Shown one piece after another: positions 1 to 12,022 of a DNA stretch of 35,246 bases. This stretch comes from Agaricus subrufescens (taxonomy: Eukaryota > Basidiomycota > Agaricomycetes > Agaricales > Agaricaceae): the NCBI GenBank assembly GCA_029945375.1, contig JAQOTE010000033.1, positions 1 to 35,246 of the forward strand, given 5' to 3'. The notes under the pieces were generated by a model that was not told the origin of the DNA, ran no database searches, and was given only the letters and a program-made list of their open reading frames with translations. The position numbers were made by a program, and so were the translations under genes. The stretch's first letter is position 1; each line of letters starts with the position of its first letter.

Positions 1-191
1 GGTCGTGCTCCTGCGGTAAGCATATTAGAATACTGGGTATGGTAGTGTGATCCGACGCGTGGGTCCAATAATACTAGGAAAGGAAATTGCGGATCAAAAC
101 CAAGTATCTCTTTATAGTGAATCCTACTACATATAGTAATTTTGATGCAGGGACGAATGCAAGCTGCATTCCCGACTTTAGAATATTAGGG

Positions 192-431
192 TCAGAACAT
201 AGACCATATAACCTGGTTTGTATGGTTCTGGGGACCCCGAATAATACGAATCCTTGCATTTTCCTGTTCAATTTCGCCCGAAAAATTCCACCTGCATCTA
301 GAAACTACAATCTTCTTATCGTCCTCTTCAAAGGTCGTCATATGAGAGGGCGAGCGATAACATGTGATATATTCCATTATAATCCTACTTCCGTCGAAGA
401 GATATTTGGTTGTACGTTCTTGACATGTCAT
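192..431 (-). CDS. Possible small ORF, unidentified
   Basis: An ATG-initiated 79-codon frame rich in charged residues; no family recognised. Its 3' end could instead be spliced: a GT at about 216 and an AG near 181 would remove about 36 nt and continue into a second open frame ending near 76, which looks slightly more protein-like than the unspliced tail. That intron would be shorter than every other intron in this window. Both strands are open here, so chance is a real explanation. Low confidence. Confidence 0.13.
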   Translation of the reverse strand: MTCQERTTKYLFDGSRIIMEYITCYRSPSHMTTFEEDDKKIVVSRCRWNFSGEIEQENARIRIIRGPQNHTNQVIWSMF

Positions 432-648
432 TGTAAGTCGAAGATATTCGCTGCTGACAAGTTCTCTTGATTGATGTGGAGGTACCCCTCAAAGAAAGAT
501 ACAATAAGAATGAAAGCAGAAGGGAGAAGGAAAAGAAAAGGGCGTACAAGGAAGCGCGACAAACAATATTTCTACCAATACCACAATCTCTAATTTTATT
601 CGACGTTCGCAGCGGCTTGCTTCGATCTATTAAGGATAGGACGTTTGC

Positions 649-815
649 TCATAACCATTCTTCAGTGATCACAGTAGGGCTGGTTGAGATAGCCGAGATC
701 GGTGTCGTGATGATAGTATTTTCGCTGATCAGGCTCTTCAGCTTGTCGACCGTGCTGACCTCGGGGACATCGATACGGCGGGATTGGTCAACGCTGAAGT
801 ACGAGAGGGTTATGG
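649..815 (-). CDS. Possible orphan terminal exon
   Basis: Following an AG acceptor at about 816 (reverse strand ...CTGTCAG) there is an open frame of about 55 codons ending in TGA at 651-649. It reads as an ordinary hydrophilic protein tail: a stretch with SYFSVDQSRRIDVPEVST, then Ser/Thr/Ile-rich residues, ending in EEWL. I do not recognise the family, and no convincing upstream exon is visible between 816 and 1160. It may be the last exon of a decayed or interrupted gene, or a chance frame. Confidence 0.2.
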
Positions 816-1162
816 CAGCATCTGACAGTTCTCGTGATTAACATATGACCCATTTCGCACATGGCTTGACTTATCCCGAAGCAAGTCGTAACCCTCGGGT
901 CACAGTACATGCTGAATTCGAATACATATTGTCTAGACCCAGATAGCACAAACACAGTGATTGAATTAGCAAATAAAAATTTCATACAATTATAATGACT
1001 TCCAATGACGAACAGGCGAAGCACAAACAGCAAAGGTAAAAGCAATGATATCCCTCGTGAAATAGAGGCCATGGTGAATGAATAAAAGACGAGCATTGCT
1101 CGACAGCAAAAGTTATAAGAAAAAAAGCCCTCCAATTTACCGCTGACATACCTTAATACTTG

Positions 1163-4100
1163 TCACTTTGTCCGGGGCCAAGAATCCCAATCCCTACGCG
1201 GCCGCGGCGTCCAACGATCCCATTCTTTCTCCCTCTCCCTCTCTTTACTGCTCGACCTTTCCCTATCCCTATCCCGATCTCGATCATATCTCACCCAATC
1301 ATTCCCCAGCCTCTTAGTACTACCGGCACTATTATTGCTATTATTGATTCCCATCCCCATAGCCATCATACTGCTGATGGGATCGCGGTGAAGGTGATGT
1401 GAAGGAGTCGTGACAGTGACGGGAGGGCGTGGTGGTAGGCTGGCACTAGGAGGAATTGATGTGGGGGTCGGTGTAGCAGTGGGAGTGACGGGCGTGGATG
1501 AGTTCGGTGTATTTGACCTGGAGGTATTACGGGTTGCGGGAATCCTTGTATTTATAGCTTGCAGTCGGGAACTTGCTGCATTTGCCCCAACTGAACTCGT
1601 TGACGGCGTCGGACGCATGCGTTCAACCAGGCCCAAATTCGACGAGTCCTTGACATCGCTAAAGGAAGCGCCCTCCAAGGCAGAAGGCGGAGGCGGGGGC
1701 GTACTGGATGCCAATCGCCGGGGGGAAGCCATTCTGACGGCTGATAGTGGCATTGGCTGATGAATGGCATTACTAGTCGCTACGGCTGGTGGAGGTGGGG
1801 GCTGAGGCGGGGGCGACGTTTTGGGCTGGGGAGGATGTGTGGATGATGATGACGATGATGACGGCAAAGAGTTTGTAGTGTTCGAAGCTCTGGCCGGCCC
1901 GGCGCAACCAATCGCCCTTGTCGTCGGTGCGCCCGACATCGAACCCTTTAATGCCCTGGGGCCAGTCGGAGGCGCGACACCGGTAAGACCAACTTTCGGC
2001 CTATACGGAGCTGGAGGCGCACCACCAGTAAAGGAAAAGTTCGTCATAGCTCGCGGTGCTCGCGGTGCAAGAGGTGCTGCTGATTTCGGTGCGGGTCGTC
2101 TCGTCATCGGGTTAGTGGGTGAATGAGAACGAGAGGTAATCGAAGGTGTATCCGATGGGGGTGGTGGAGCGGCAGAAGACAGAGGCGGCCGCACTGTGGT
2201 TGATGTCGAGGAAGATGGACTCGGCTAGGGGATAGTGGGCGAGTAAGTAGGGGTCATTGAAGGTTCACAACGGTTCGCAACGGGCGAATGTGAGGAACCA
2301 TGACGCCAGGCGTATTAATCGTCGAGTTGACCAGGGGCCTAAGTGCCGCTGGTGATTATACTGAATGTTGTTCGGAGGCGGTTTGGTTGACCTTGACTTT
2401 TTCGGTACCTACACAGAAATCTGTCAGTTTACAATACACATAAACGTGCAATGAAGGATTCAAAGTGCGCACTTGTTGACCCCTCGAGAAAACTCTTCAG
2501 CTTTAATTTCTCCCAAGTGTCCATTGCTCCCTTCTTTCTCGCTATAAGCTGCGTTTCCCATTTTCTCTTTCCCCTCTTCAACTCCTCCTCCAGTATATCA
2601 AGCGACTGCTCATGCATATCATTAGAATTTTGCCGAGGTACGGCAGCTTTTTTCGCTTCCTTCTCGCTCTCCTTGCTCCTTTCACGCTCCTCCTTTTCCT
2701 CTTGAACTCTTTCTTTCTCCTCACGCTCCTCCTTTTCCCTCTGAGCTCTCCCTCTCTCCTCCTTCCATGGACCAGGGATTTGAGGGCACTTAGTAGATTT
2801 TAACGCCTCGAACGACGATGATGCATAAATAGACGGTGATGCTGCACCTGGTTTTGCTGTCGACTGGAATGAGGGAGTAGATGATATTGAGGGGGTGGTT
2901 GTGGGTAAAGGGGAAGAGGAAGTAGAAGGTTTTAACACAAGATTTGGAGATTTAGAATTGCCGTGAGCTGAGGAAGAATTACCGCCGATGTGTCTCGTCT
3001 CAGAGTGCAACTTGACCGGCAGCGACGTGTTCGTCGTTATACGTAGAGTAAGCATGAGAAGTGGCTATATAAGATGTTTCACTTGAACTGATTGAAGAAA
3101 TGAAATGGGAATCACGTACTTTATCATTGACGATACTAGAAGAGTTAATGGGCTGCGCCACCGCTACGCTTGTGTTCATGGTGCAATCCGGGGCGAGTCC
3201 ACGATTGGTGAGTTCATTCCACCAACCTCGCTCTTCCCCATCTGTCCCGGATTCTCCTCTCTAAGCTTCTTCTCTCTTGCAGCAAAATCTTTCAAAGACA
3301 TCTTTACTCTCTGGAGGGATTGAACGAGGGCAGGTGGAGGAGATACGGATTCGACCTTGCTCGAGACTGATCTGGTGGTTCGGCTGTTGTATGTGAAGGG
3401 TTGGCAGGAGAGATGGTCAGATCAAAGAACGATGGGCCTGAACACGGAGGGGGCGTTGCTTTCCGAGAAAACCACGAGGGTGGAGGTGGCAACTGGGAAG
3501 GATACTGAAGTGCTGGGTTGTAGTCCGCTATCAGTAGCTCTCCCTCCTCCAGCTCAGCTTGATCACTAATAGTCTCCTTTGATACTTCCTGATCGACTTC
3601 TATTATTGCGGAACCCTTGCCTTCCAACGGAGACGCTGGTGGTGACGGTAACATGGGCGGAGGTGGTGGAGTAGGTGTGGCCGGGGACATTAGTGATGAT
3701 GGTTCGTCGATAGGATCGGGTGGTGGGGATTCTGGAGTCCCGTATGATTTCTTCATCGTCTGGTGGTTGCACAAGACCTTCGTCCTGTTCGGGAGATGCA
3801 GGCAGCGGTAATATATCGGGTAGTTTGGAATTGCGGGGAGGCAGTGGCGTAGTGAACGCACTTCGGGTAGCATCCGGTCTTCGTTGTCGTCTGGAGGGTC
3901 CAATTCTAGCAGGAGCCGATCAGAGGAAGACGAAGCCGGGTTACTGGAGGTACGGCTCGTCCAGGGTGGTGCAGAGGAGGGTGAGATGGCTGAAATAGCG
4001 CTTGTAAGTAAAGATGTAATAAGTGAGAAAAGAAAAGCTTACAGAGGAGAGCGGAGCGGGTGGCGAACTCATCGCATACTAAGCTCTCCTTGGCCTTTCC

Positions 4101-4508
4101 AGATGGGAAGAGCAAGAGCTGCCGCTGGATATTTCCACATCAGCCATATCATTCGAAGAGGGGGTGCGCTCCCTTGGGCGAAAGCCTCGCTGATTGACTG
4201 TAAAGGGGCCGAAGTCAACTGAATAAAGGGGAAGGAGCCATGAAGCTTGAAGGATCGTCTTCAACGAACGTGGCCATCTGAGTGAAGACACAGTCGCGGT
4301 CTTCGAGCCGCACGCACAGATGGCAAAGTTGGAAGAGAGGGCGTGGAGGATGTTGGCCATTTGCCTTCGATTTGTCTTCCAAGGCGCTGGACCTGTTGGG
4401 GACGATTAGGTTAACGGAGGGGGCGGGTGATGTCGGAGACAAAAATATAAAAGGGAGAGACTGACACGAAGGCAACTGGATAAGGGCGGGGAGGGGAGGG
4501 AGTGACAA
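1163..4508 (-). pseudogene. Set3-like PHD/SET protein pseudogene (part downstream of the SET core)
   Basis: Segments in changing frames match, in order, what I recall of the region after the SET core in basidiomycete Set3-type proteins: LPALIQ (about 4490), MANILHALSSNFAICACGSK (4360-4301), RDCVFTQMATFVED (about 4297-4256), GFRPRERTP (about 4190), a Pro/Ser linker (3903-3307), MSLKDFAAREKKLREE (about 3303-3255), an Arg/Glu coiled coil (about 2770-2600) and a Pro/Ser tail ending with Arg-Asp repeats (2194-1163). Introns remain recognisable: 4393-4465, 3065-3119 and about 2410-2470. Lesions: frame changes near 4299, 4218 and 3310, stop TAA at 2358-2356, stop TAG at 2227-2225, and a further frame change near 2260. 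The PHD finger and catalytic SET core were not found upstream of 4508. Family assignment is from memory of conserved motifs; that the copy is broken is seen directly. Set3 proteins scaffold histone-deacetylase complexes; this copy is unlikely to do so. Confidence 0.6.
3065..3119 (-). other. Retained intron in the Set3-like pseudogene
   Basis: Reverse strand GTACGTG...ATATAG, 55 nt. The acceptor sits directly after an in-frame TAG that would otherwise block entry into the coiled-coil exon, which fixes its use. The donor side is also present in the partial copy near 17970. Confidence 0.5.
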
Positions 4509-5333
4509 TGTAGGCAGGGGGGGGGACTGAGGACGAGCGGGACGAGTGGTGGAGAGCTGCTTGGGTGTGGTGGGCAGGGGGAGGAGGGCTCAGAAGCGGT
4601 CATAGGGCCATTGTTGTTGGCGAGGGCGGTTGTGCCGAACCAGTGGTAGGTGTAGCATCAGAACGCAGTTGAGAGCGTGGTGGTCTCTGCGGGCTCTGGC
4701 GGATCCGGCAGTGTTTTCTGTCGATACAGGAAGAAAGGCGGCGGCCGTGTTGTGGTTGAGGAGTACCTTCGCGCTGGATGAGGGTTGGGAAAACGTGCTT
4801 ACGATATCGATTAATATCATCAATCAGAACTTTGATCTTATTGACAACCATTGATTCTTATGACAACGCAGGCTTTTTCTTACCGATATGTGTTTCCCGT
4901 ACAGATTAACACCCTTTGTTGCGTGTCAAGTTTAGATGACAGGCACATATCATCAAAGTGGAGAATATTGTCGTGGCCCTTGAACGAGAGGTGCCACTTC
5001 GGTTTTGGTATTCAGTTGAAGGACTCTAGAAGCAGATACCGTGGACTCCCAGATTTGTGCAGCCCACCATCCCCGTACAGGATTTTCTCTATGGTACTTA
5101 ACATAGGAACGGGTAGCAATGAGGCCGGAACGTCAAAGAATAAGGAATAACCCACTATCCATGGTCGACACTGAATCTACATCAGGCTACAAGGTCCCCT
5201 GAGAGTGACATAGTGTATAATCGTCCCAACTAACCCGAAGATAAAACGAATATAACAATCTTTTTACTCTTCACAAGGCGTGCCGGATCCTCACTTCCCC
5301 AAATTGCTCCTCGATATCCTCGATATCCATCTT
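4509..5333. other. Gene-free stretch between pseudogene and membrane-protein gene
   Basis: This lies upstream of the Set3-like remnant and downstream of the stop of the membrane-protein gene at 5334. Short Pro/Ser-rich frames between 4520 and 4850 on the minus strand may be eroded 5' parts of the pseudogene, but they lack recognisable SET motifs. Nothing else is supported. The 3' UTR of the membrane-protein gene presumably lies in 5000-5333. Confidence 0.4.
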
Positions 5334-7338
5334 TCATCCAATAAGCAGCCCATGCTGTCCATTGTTTCCTCCAGGCTTGCTAAGCATGACCAGCTCATCG
5401 CCGTAGAACGCAGCAAGCCACGAGTACAAGTCAAACCTTCTCCTTGGCATGTCCTTGGGTAGCGTTGGTACAAATAACGCAGCGAAGACTCCCAGGACGA
5501 AGCAAAAAACAAGAACGCCAATTAAATGAACTCCTTCAAAGGTGGCAGATGCAAGTACGCTGTCGGGATATGATCTCACAACTACTGCACCAGATCCAAC
5601 AAAGTAAGGGAGCAGATTGTTTGCGTCAGCGCGTGCCCTGAAATTCGCAAAAAGGGAAAGCGACAAGGACGTATAATTATATGCACCATCCCCCTCAGTG
5701 CATTCTATAGCCTGAGGATAGTCGTCAAATAAGACTGCCCGTAAAGATACAAAGGCAGATAAACGTACTGTGGTAGAGGGAACGTAAGGCATATCGGCGC
5801 AGCCATTATCTTTCACCAGTTGGTTGACACTGTTTTGATGCGCAATGTCATACACATTACCCATACGATCCGAAGTCAAGTTTCTCTTCACGTTCGGATT
5901 GTTGATGCGCTGTCCAATCCTCTCCTCTTTTCCCCCCTCTCGATCCCTCACCACGTTTCCTTTTTCTACAATCTTTTGCAAAACAGGCGCCCCTGAAGAC
6001 GAGTTGTATACATCCACAATCCAAGGCTCAAAAAGTTCTATGCAAACCGCTGCATCGTAGCCAATGTATGTCGCCATACCGTTTTCATCAGGAACTGCCG
6101 CGCCTAGTGTAGAAAATTGACCCTGCGTTGCATAACTTGTGTTAAGCCTGATTAAACCAAGCTCGAGAGAAACAATTCCAGTTCCATCTGAACCTGAAAT
6201 ATCATAATAATGTGTTTCATTTTGGCATGAAACGAACAGTTACATGTTGACTTACCCATCCCATATAGTGGTGCGCTATAATAGCTGAGGGTGACTCCAT
6301 TTTGCCAGAAGGGTACTAGAGCTTGTTAATAACGATTTAGGGTTGATAGGACAACCTACCAACTGAGATGGTGTCATTTTTAATTATGTTGGGAGGCCAC
6401 CCCTCATCCGTGAGTTCGACCCCCGGAGTCAGGAAGCCGGTAAGGAACGGCTTCCCGTAGTAGTTTAATAACTCATTAACTCTGGCTTTTGGGATAGAAA
6501 CATATGTCAAGTTTCCCTGGCTTTCAGGCAGGCTAAGTTCATGGCGTCAGGATAGAAACGTCATGTTGAAAATGTTGGTACTCACATATGTTTATCCGGG
6601 ATTTTAGCGCATTTGATTCTTACTCCCCACTGCGGTTGTCTGTGATATTCGTTATATCATCCTTGTACTGTAAAGCAAATCGAGTGCACTCACCGAATGA
6701 TATTTCCAGGAGCCATGTCAGCATTCATGACTGCCTTTGTCATATTCATCGGAGTAGGAGCATCTATTGAAGACCCTGGTGGTATGATTCCTGTATCAAA
6801 GATTCCAAGACCACGGCCACCAGGTAGCAGTTGAGACCTTGTCGGTTGTGAAAAGTATACTGCATCCGAATGGTTCGCCTTGATGTCATGCCAGGTGAAA
6901 TTGACGACAGGTAGTCCACTATGACTAGAGAATGACGTCAATGTCCAAATCAGCCGCATATCCTAGGGAGATAATAAATTTATCAATGTTATAGAGTCAT
7001 TTCCAAATACTGACATTGAAGACTCGGTGCAAAGCCCCTGCTCCGTCATTGTCAGCATCAGAAATGCCCGCATTAATAGCAACTTCTGTATATCGCGATT
7101 TCTCTGTTTGCATCTGCGAGAAAGGCAATCAGACAGAGTACTCGAACCCAGCTGAGAGTACCTCTGACATGGATATTCGTATTGATGTCAACCATGCGCC
7201 CGAAAATGAACGGAAGACCGGCAGAGAGCACAGCTGCCACAAGAAAGAATAGGGCGTGAATAGACCATAGACGGGTACTAGCATTGATTTGGAAAGGTAT
7301 TTCGTACATGCAAAAAATTAAAGTACTTACTCATAGTA
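5334..7338 (-). pseudogene. Fungal multi-pass membrane protein, 3' part (exons 2b-9), separated by retrotransposon
   Basis: This is the C-terminal two-thirds of a lineage-specific fungal membrane protein whose N-terminus lies at 15036-15916. Exons (minus): 7338-7331 (end of exon 2), 7277-7169, 7113-7015, 6962-6694, 6639-6586, 6532-6360, 6315-6256 and 6193-5334, with introns of 44-62 nt. Joined to the upstream part with one copy of the 4-bp duplication, the phases agree exactly and give 817 codons plus stop, with no internal stop. Visible features are a membrane helix in LFFLVAAVLSAGLPFIFGRM (about residues 283-304), a large presumably extracytoplasmic domain (about 305-750), a second helix at about 753-773 and the tail motif RRFDLYSWLAAFYGDELV. 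I recall this architecture from agaricomycete hypothetical proteins; no biochemical role is known to me. The reading frame is intact here, so the gene is broken only by the insertion. Confidence 0.85.
7335..7338. repeat. Target-site duplication AGTA (left)
   Basis: AGTA directly abuts the TG of the left LTR and matches AGTA at 15036-15039 just after the CA of the right LTR. Removing the element and one copy restores the host exon in frame. Confidence 0.85.
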
Positions 7339-7900
7339 TGAAGAGTGATGAGTTCTTCTAACGATGTGACCGACAAAACAGTCACGAGGCTTCAACACCG
7401 GTAGTAGGCAGAGAGGGAAGCAAAGAGACACGTAAACAGAAAGTGAGGTAGAGACTCGGCGAGACAGAGAGACGGAGAGACTGCGAGACTGCGAGAGCAC
7501 GAGAGAGAGAGAGAGCTTAAGAGTGACCGAATTCGATGGGGGGGAAACGAGCTGATAATTCGATAGCCTCTAGCTACGACAAAGAGGGGTTTATATACGA
7601 TAAGGGAAGGTGTCTATGCGGTGAGAGGGGGTGTGAGTAAATGGTGAAGAAGAAAAGGCAGAAAGCGCACGATTGCACGCTCAGTCGTGCATTGGCTGTC
7701 TAGGCGCACTCCATCGTCATCTCCAGGTCCAGTGGGTGCCGTGCCGCTGGGGACACGTCATACGGTGAGTGGTTGCTGGTTCCCGGGTCGGTCCATGCTT
7801 GAGTGGCGTGGTGGAGGTCGTCGGTGGACAAGGAATGTCGTGGGAGAAACTAGAGTGGTTGATCGACTGCGTCAAGCGCAGCCGATCTGCCGTCTCTACA
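7339..7900 (-). repeat. 3' LTR of the gypsy element
   Basis: 562 bp with TG...CA ends, nearly identical to 14475-15035. By eye there are four substitutions (all C/T) and three 1-nt indels. It is the downstream LTR because gag-pol runs on the minus strand. It contains a purine-rich block (about 7405-7516 on the plus strand) and a TATATAAA box (reverse strand, 7597-7590). Confidence 0.95.
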
Positions 7901-7906
7901 TCCCCC
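7901..7906 (-). other. Polypurine tract (plus-strand primer)
   Basis: Reverse strand GGGGGA directly precedes the TGTAGAGAC start of the 3' LTR, the position where reverse transcription of LTR elements primes the second DNA strand. It is short, and the purine run is preceded by CCCC, so its exact extent is uncertain. Confidence 0.6.
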
Positions 7907-8378
7907 GGGGAGTTTTCGTACTGACCTCCCGGTCAGTCTGCGGAGCGAACAGCGAAAGGTGTTGACCTGAGGGAGAGGTGGGCGGGTCCATCCGGTAGCG
8001 AGTGTCATGAACAGTCAGCGGGCGTATTTTGCCTCAGCTGGGTGTTCTAGTTGGTTAACTGACCGTGGTTGGATGTGGATGGGATGGTCGGGTGACGTGG
8101 CGGTGTAGGTTGAAGGAGTGAGGCGGCGGCTGTGCGCAAGATGCTTGAGATAGGAGCATAGGATAGTAGAAACTCATATCAACGAGGGAGAGATGTTTGT
8201 GCAGAAAAAGAAAATCTGGGTGAACAGGCAGTTGAATGCCTCGTCCAGCTCAGCGGGCGTTGAAGCCAGAAGGAGAAACCGAGCGAAAGAAAGTGATGAG
8301 AGCGAAAGGAGAGTGGAGCGAAGAAAGAGAAAAGAGAGAAATGAAATGAGAGTAAATCGAAGGGTTACCGGATGCCTG

Positions 8379-11300
8379 TTAAGTCGACAGGCTATTTTGA
8401 GGGCTCGGGTAGATCTCCAACAGCTTGCCATTGAGCTGGGCGAGGGCGATATCGCTGTCAGGTATGGTTGGTGACGTGGGCGAGTCTTGAGGTGGCGATG
8501 GCGAGGTGAAATCGGGGTCGGAGATGTCGACATCGTATGTGTAGTTGTCCAGTTGCTCAGGGGTTGCATCCGTGAGTTTTGTGATTGGAACAGCCCGTAG
8601 ATTCCGTGGGTGATAGGGAACAAGTCGGAAGGCAGCGAACCGCAGTTTGGAAACAGAGCCGTCGAGTTCTGCGAGAATGTAGGATCCGCCTTTAGTCTTT
8701 CTGAGGACAACCATGGGACCGAAGTATCGGGGTGCCGTTTTGCTGCCAAGGTCTTTGTCATGCCGGGAGTTGCGAACCAGGACTAGGGATCCCTCGTCGA
8801 AATTGAAGTCTTGGATGCTGTTCTGGAACCGTTTGTTGAATTCCTGCACAGACGAGTATCTAGCCCTGAGCACTGATTCTTTTACTTCTGCCAGATCTTG
8901 AGGTCGCTTTCGTAGTTGTATGGCACGAGCTGCGATGAGGTCTTCCGTAGAGAGTGGTTTGGTGAGGGAAGGCGCCAGGTATGTTGCTTCAGCGAGGTCA
9001 AAAGGGAGAAGTGGCTCTATGCCGTGAGCGATGTAGTAAGGTGAGTAGCCAGTAGACTTCTGGATTGATACCCGCTCAGCCCAGAAGACTGATGGTGCTG
9101 CGACTGTCCATTGTTGACCTTGTCCTTCGGAGGCCTTGACTAATGCTTCCCGCACATCTAGGTGTCTTCGTTCGACGATGCCATTTGCTTGTGAGTTATA
9201 AGGTGAGATTCGGATGTGGTTGATTTTGTACTTGGCTGACAAATATTCCGCTGCTTGAACAAAGGCAGGTCCGTTGTCGGTAACCAGCTCCTCGATTGCA
9301 CCCCATCGGCACAGGATATCTTCGAATATGAACGTAGCAAGGGAGCGGGCATTTTCTGCACGGAGCATGCGAAACTCTGGATAGGAGGAAAGGGAGCAGC
9401 GGGCATGGACTATGTATCGATATCCGTGGGACCGTGGCATGAACATGGTGTCTATGTGTACTTTCCGAAATAGACTGAGGGGTGTAGGGACCAAAGGTGG
9501 AATATGAAAATGGTGTGTGAGGCGAGTCTGACATTCATGGCAGGTTTTGATGTACCACCGAACGTCTGCATCGAGGTCAGGCCACCAGAAGCGGTCCAGG
9601 AGGCGTGTCCGTGTTGTGAAAATTCCTTTGTGTCCTAGTGAGTCATGTGCTTGTCTTACGAGGTCCATTCGCTTTTCCTCATCCCTTATCACTAGCTTGT
9701 GCTTGTTTCTATCGTCCTTTTTCCATAATCTTCCTTCCTGCAAGAAGAAACCTGTAGCTAGGCGAACGAGTTTCTTGAATTCGGCATCTGATAAGCCGGG
9801 TGGTCAGGCTGGATTGGCAAGAAAGGAGGTGACCTGATCTAGTTTGGCGTCGCGTTCCTTTGCCTTGTCCGACCTTGGAATGATGGGGCCTTGGGAGGCA
9901 CTGTCTGATGAGGTGAGTGCCTTAGTGACTGGCATGCCGGTGGTATACTGAGATTCTGATTGTGAGGGGAAGAGGGAGTGCTGGATAGGCGGAATCTCGT
10001 TGATCACTTCAATGCTAAAGGTATTCATAGAGAGGTACCATGGCTGGGCCTCAGGTGGTGGTATTGCTGCAACCATGAAGGCGTTTGCTCTGTCGATCCA
10101 TTCTTCATAGTCGTCGTTGTCAGGGGGGTCTTCTGGGGCAGGTGGTCGTCGAGAGAGACCATCCGGACCGTGCTCTTTTCCTGGTACGTGCCACAATTTG
10201 AAATCGAATAAAAGTATTGCTGCAATCCATCGATTGATTGATGCGTTTGGTTGTACGTCAGGATTATTGATCATTCCCTTGATGTATTTTGCATCGACTT
10301 CTACAACCAGGTTCTTCACGCCGACAATCCAGATCTTGACATCCTTCAAAGCTCTGAAAAGCCCGAACAGTTCCAGCTTAGCTTGGGAGTATCGTGATTC
10401 TCGTTCATTAAGGGTGAGTGAGCCAAATCGAGATGGGTAACGTTTCTTATCCTTGCTGATTTGTTGCAGGATATAACCAACGGCTATCTTGGAGGTATCG
10501 ACTGCAAGAATGACTTCATTGTCGGAGGTGTAGTCCAGAGCACGAATGGCTGGCGAATTGCACGCTAGATCCTTGAGTATCTTCATAGCGTCTTCTTCTT
10601 CCTTTCCAAACTTAAATTCCACTCCTTTCTTCGTCAGTTCTACCAGAGGTCGGGAGATTCCAGCGAAGTTCTTGATGAAAATACGGATAGTCCCTACAGT
10701 TCCAAGAAACCCTCTGACTTCGGTGGGTGTCTTACATATTGGCCAGTCAACAATCTTCTGAATACGGCTGGCATCTGGTATCCGTCCTTCATATGTGCAA
10801 TGGTGCCCAACAATAACTACACTTGGAACACAGAAGTGAGACTTTTTGGCGGAGAAAGTTCCTCCGGCATGCTTGAGACGTTGGAGAACGCGGTTGACAT
10901 TATTTAGGTGTTCCCACACAAAGCGGCGAATCCTGGGATTTTCGGGGATGGTTTCATAGCCGTCTTCTGTCTCGTATCGTGTAGGGGGACCCTTTACAGG
11001 AACATCATCAACAAAGGGCATGGTGAGATGTGGTATTTCGGGTCGGAGGATATGTGCGAGATCAGCCTGTTGTATCTGCATCGAGTTTGTGTATCCCATA
11101 GGGATTGACGTGAGACGAAGAGTACCAACTGGAGACTGGAATGTGGTAAGATCTCGGGAACGTGGTGCCAAGGATCGCTGATCAAATCCAACTAGGAGGT
11201 CAAAAACACCATAACAGCCACGTCCTCCGAAGGATTCTGCGTATTGCTCAACGATAGGTGGGAGTCCAGCATCTTTGATAGTGACTGCATTGAGGGGTTG

Positions 11301-12022
11301 TAAATCATGTACCAGCCGGAGGGACTTTCCATCTTTCTTTAGCACACAAAACCATCGAGACCGGTAAGACGAGTTCGATGGCTCATAAACTCCTGCAGCT
11401 ATTTTTGCCTTGATGACGTCGACAACTTTTTGGTAGTTTCCGGGTGGGATAGGCATGTTACGACACACCCATGGGACGTGTTCGACAGTGGGGATAGTGA
11501 CTGGGTCAAAGTATTCATCTGAAAACCTTCCTTTTTCATCTTCATTCCACGCAAACGCCATTTCCTGGAGCTTAATCAGGTGATGTACTAGCTTTTCTTC
11601 TTCGTTTGTTAAAAATCCATCTGGGTTGACATCTGTAGCTTCTTTGCGTTCCTGTGTATAATGGGTTCCGGGAGTGAAGTTGGGTGGATGAAATGGGAGA
11701 GCTGGCATGTTTTCGAGTGGGTTGGTAGGAATTCTTCGGACGATGCGGAATTGTTCTGGTAGGGTAGTTGCGACTGGGTAAACTTTTCTTGCTACTTTCT
11801 TGTAAGCATATGACGAGCCATTAGGTGGATAATTTTGTAGGGGAGTATTAGTAAGGGAGATTTCGTATATTTCCTGAGGGGAGTTGAGAGGTGGAAAAGG
11901 AGACGATGTAAAGGCAAGAGGGGAACTCATAAAGCAGGATAGTCTTTGAACTGATATGGAAACCGGTTTATTTGTAGGCATATCTCCTCGACTAGGAGCC
12001 GAATCATCGATTAGTGAAAACC
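8379..12022 (-). pseudogene. pol: Gypsy pol polyprotein: RT, RNase H, integrase, with one in-frame TGA
   Basis: One frame runs from the gag overlap (12022) to a stop at 8379, interrupted once by TGA at 9806-9804. It converts element RNA to DNA and integrates it. Seen in order: reverse transcriptase with palm motifs around GVFDLLVGFDQ and FVDD (about 11014-11003); RNase H with Asp in ILAVDTSK, Glu in QAKLELFG and Asp in VEVDAKY; after the TGA, the integrase HHCC finger (HDSLGH ... CHEC), a DDE core (HIDTM, VTDNG, GIVERRH) and a GPY/F-like C-terminal module. Protein similarity continues directly across the TGA with no frame change. That suggests a single C-to-T change of CGA to TGA, though a programmed stop cannot be excluded. 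The first ATG after the gag stop is at 11981, but the frame is open upstream to the slippery site, so a Gag-Pol fusion is more likely than an independent start. Confidence 0.93.

Noticed and set aside
87..470. 127-codon plus-strand frame
   Set aside because: It starts at TTG with no ATG, has no family motif, and the opposite strand is open as well.
467..841. 124-codon plus-strand frame with a Lys/Arg-rich start
   Set aside because: It overlaps the more protein-like minus-strand exon at 649-815 and shows no recognisable domain.
1410..2126. Gly/Val-rich plus-strand frames
   Set aside because: They are shadows of the Pro/Ser-rich tail of the Set3-like pseudogene on the minus strand.
7410..7516. 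Purine-rich simple repeat (GAGAGA...) as an independent microsatellite
   Set aside because: The same block occurs at the same place in both LTRs, so it is part of the LTR, probably the CT-rich promoter tract read on the other strand.
8174..8761. Alternative minus-strand frame in the pol 3' region
   Set aside because: It overlaps the integrase C-terminus in another phase; the pol frame has the recognisable motifs.
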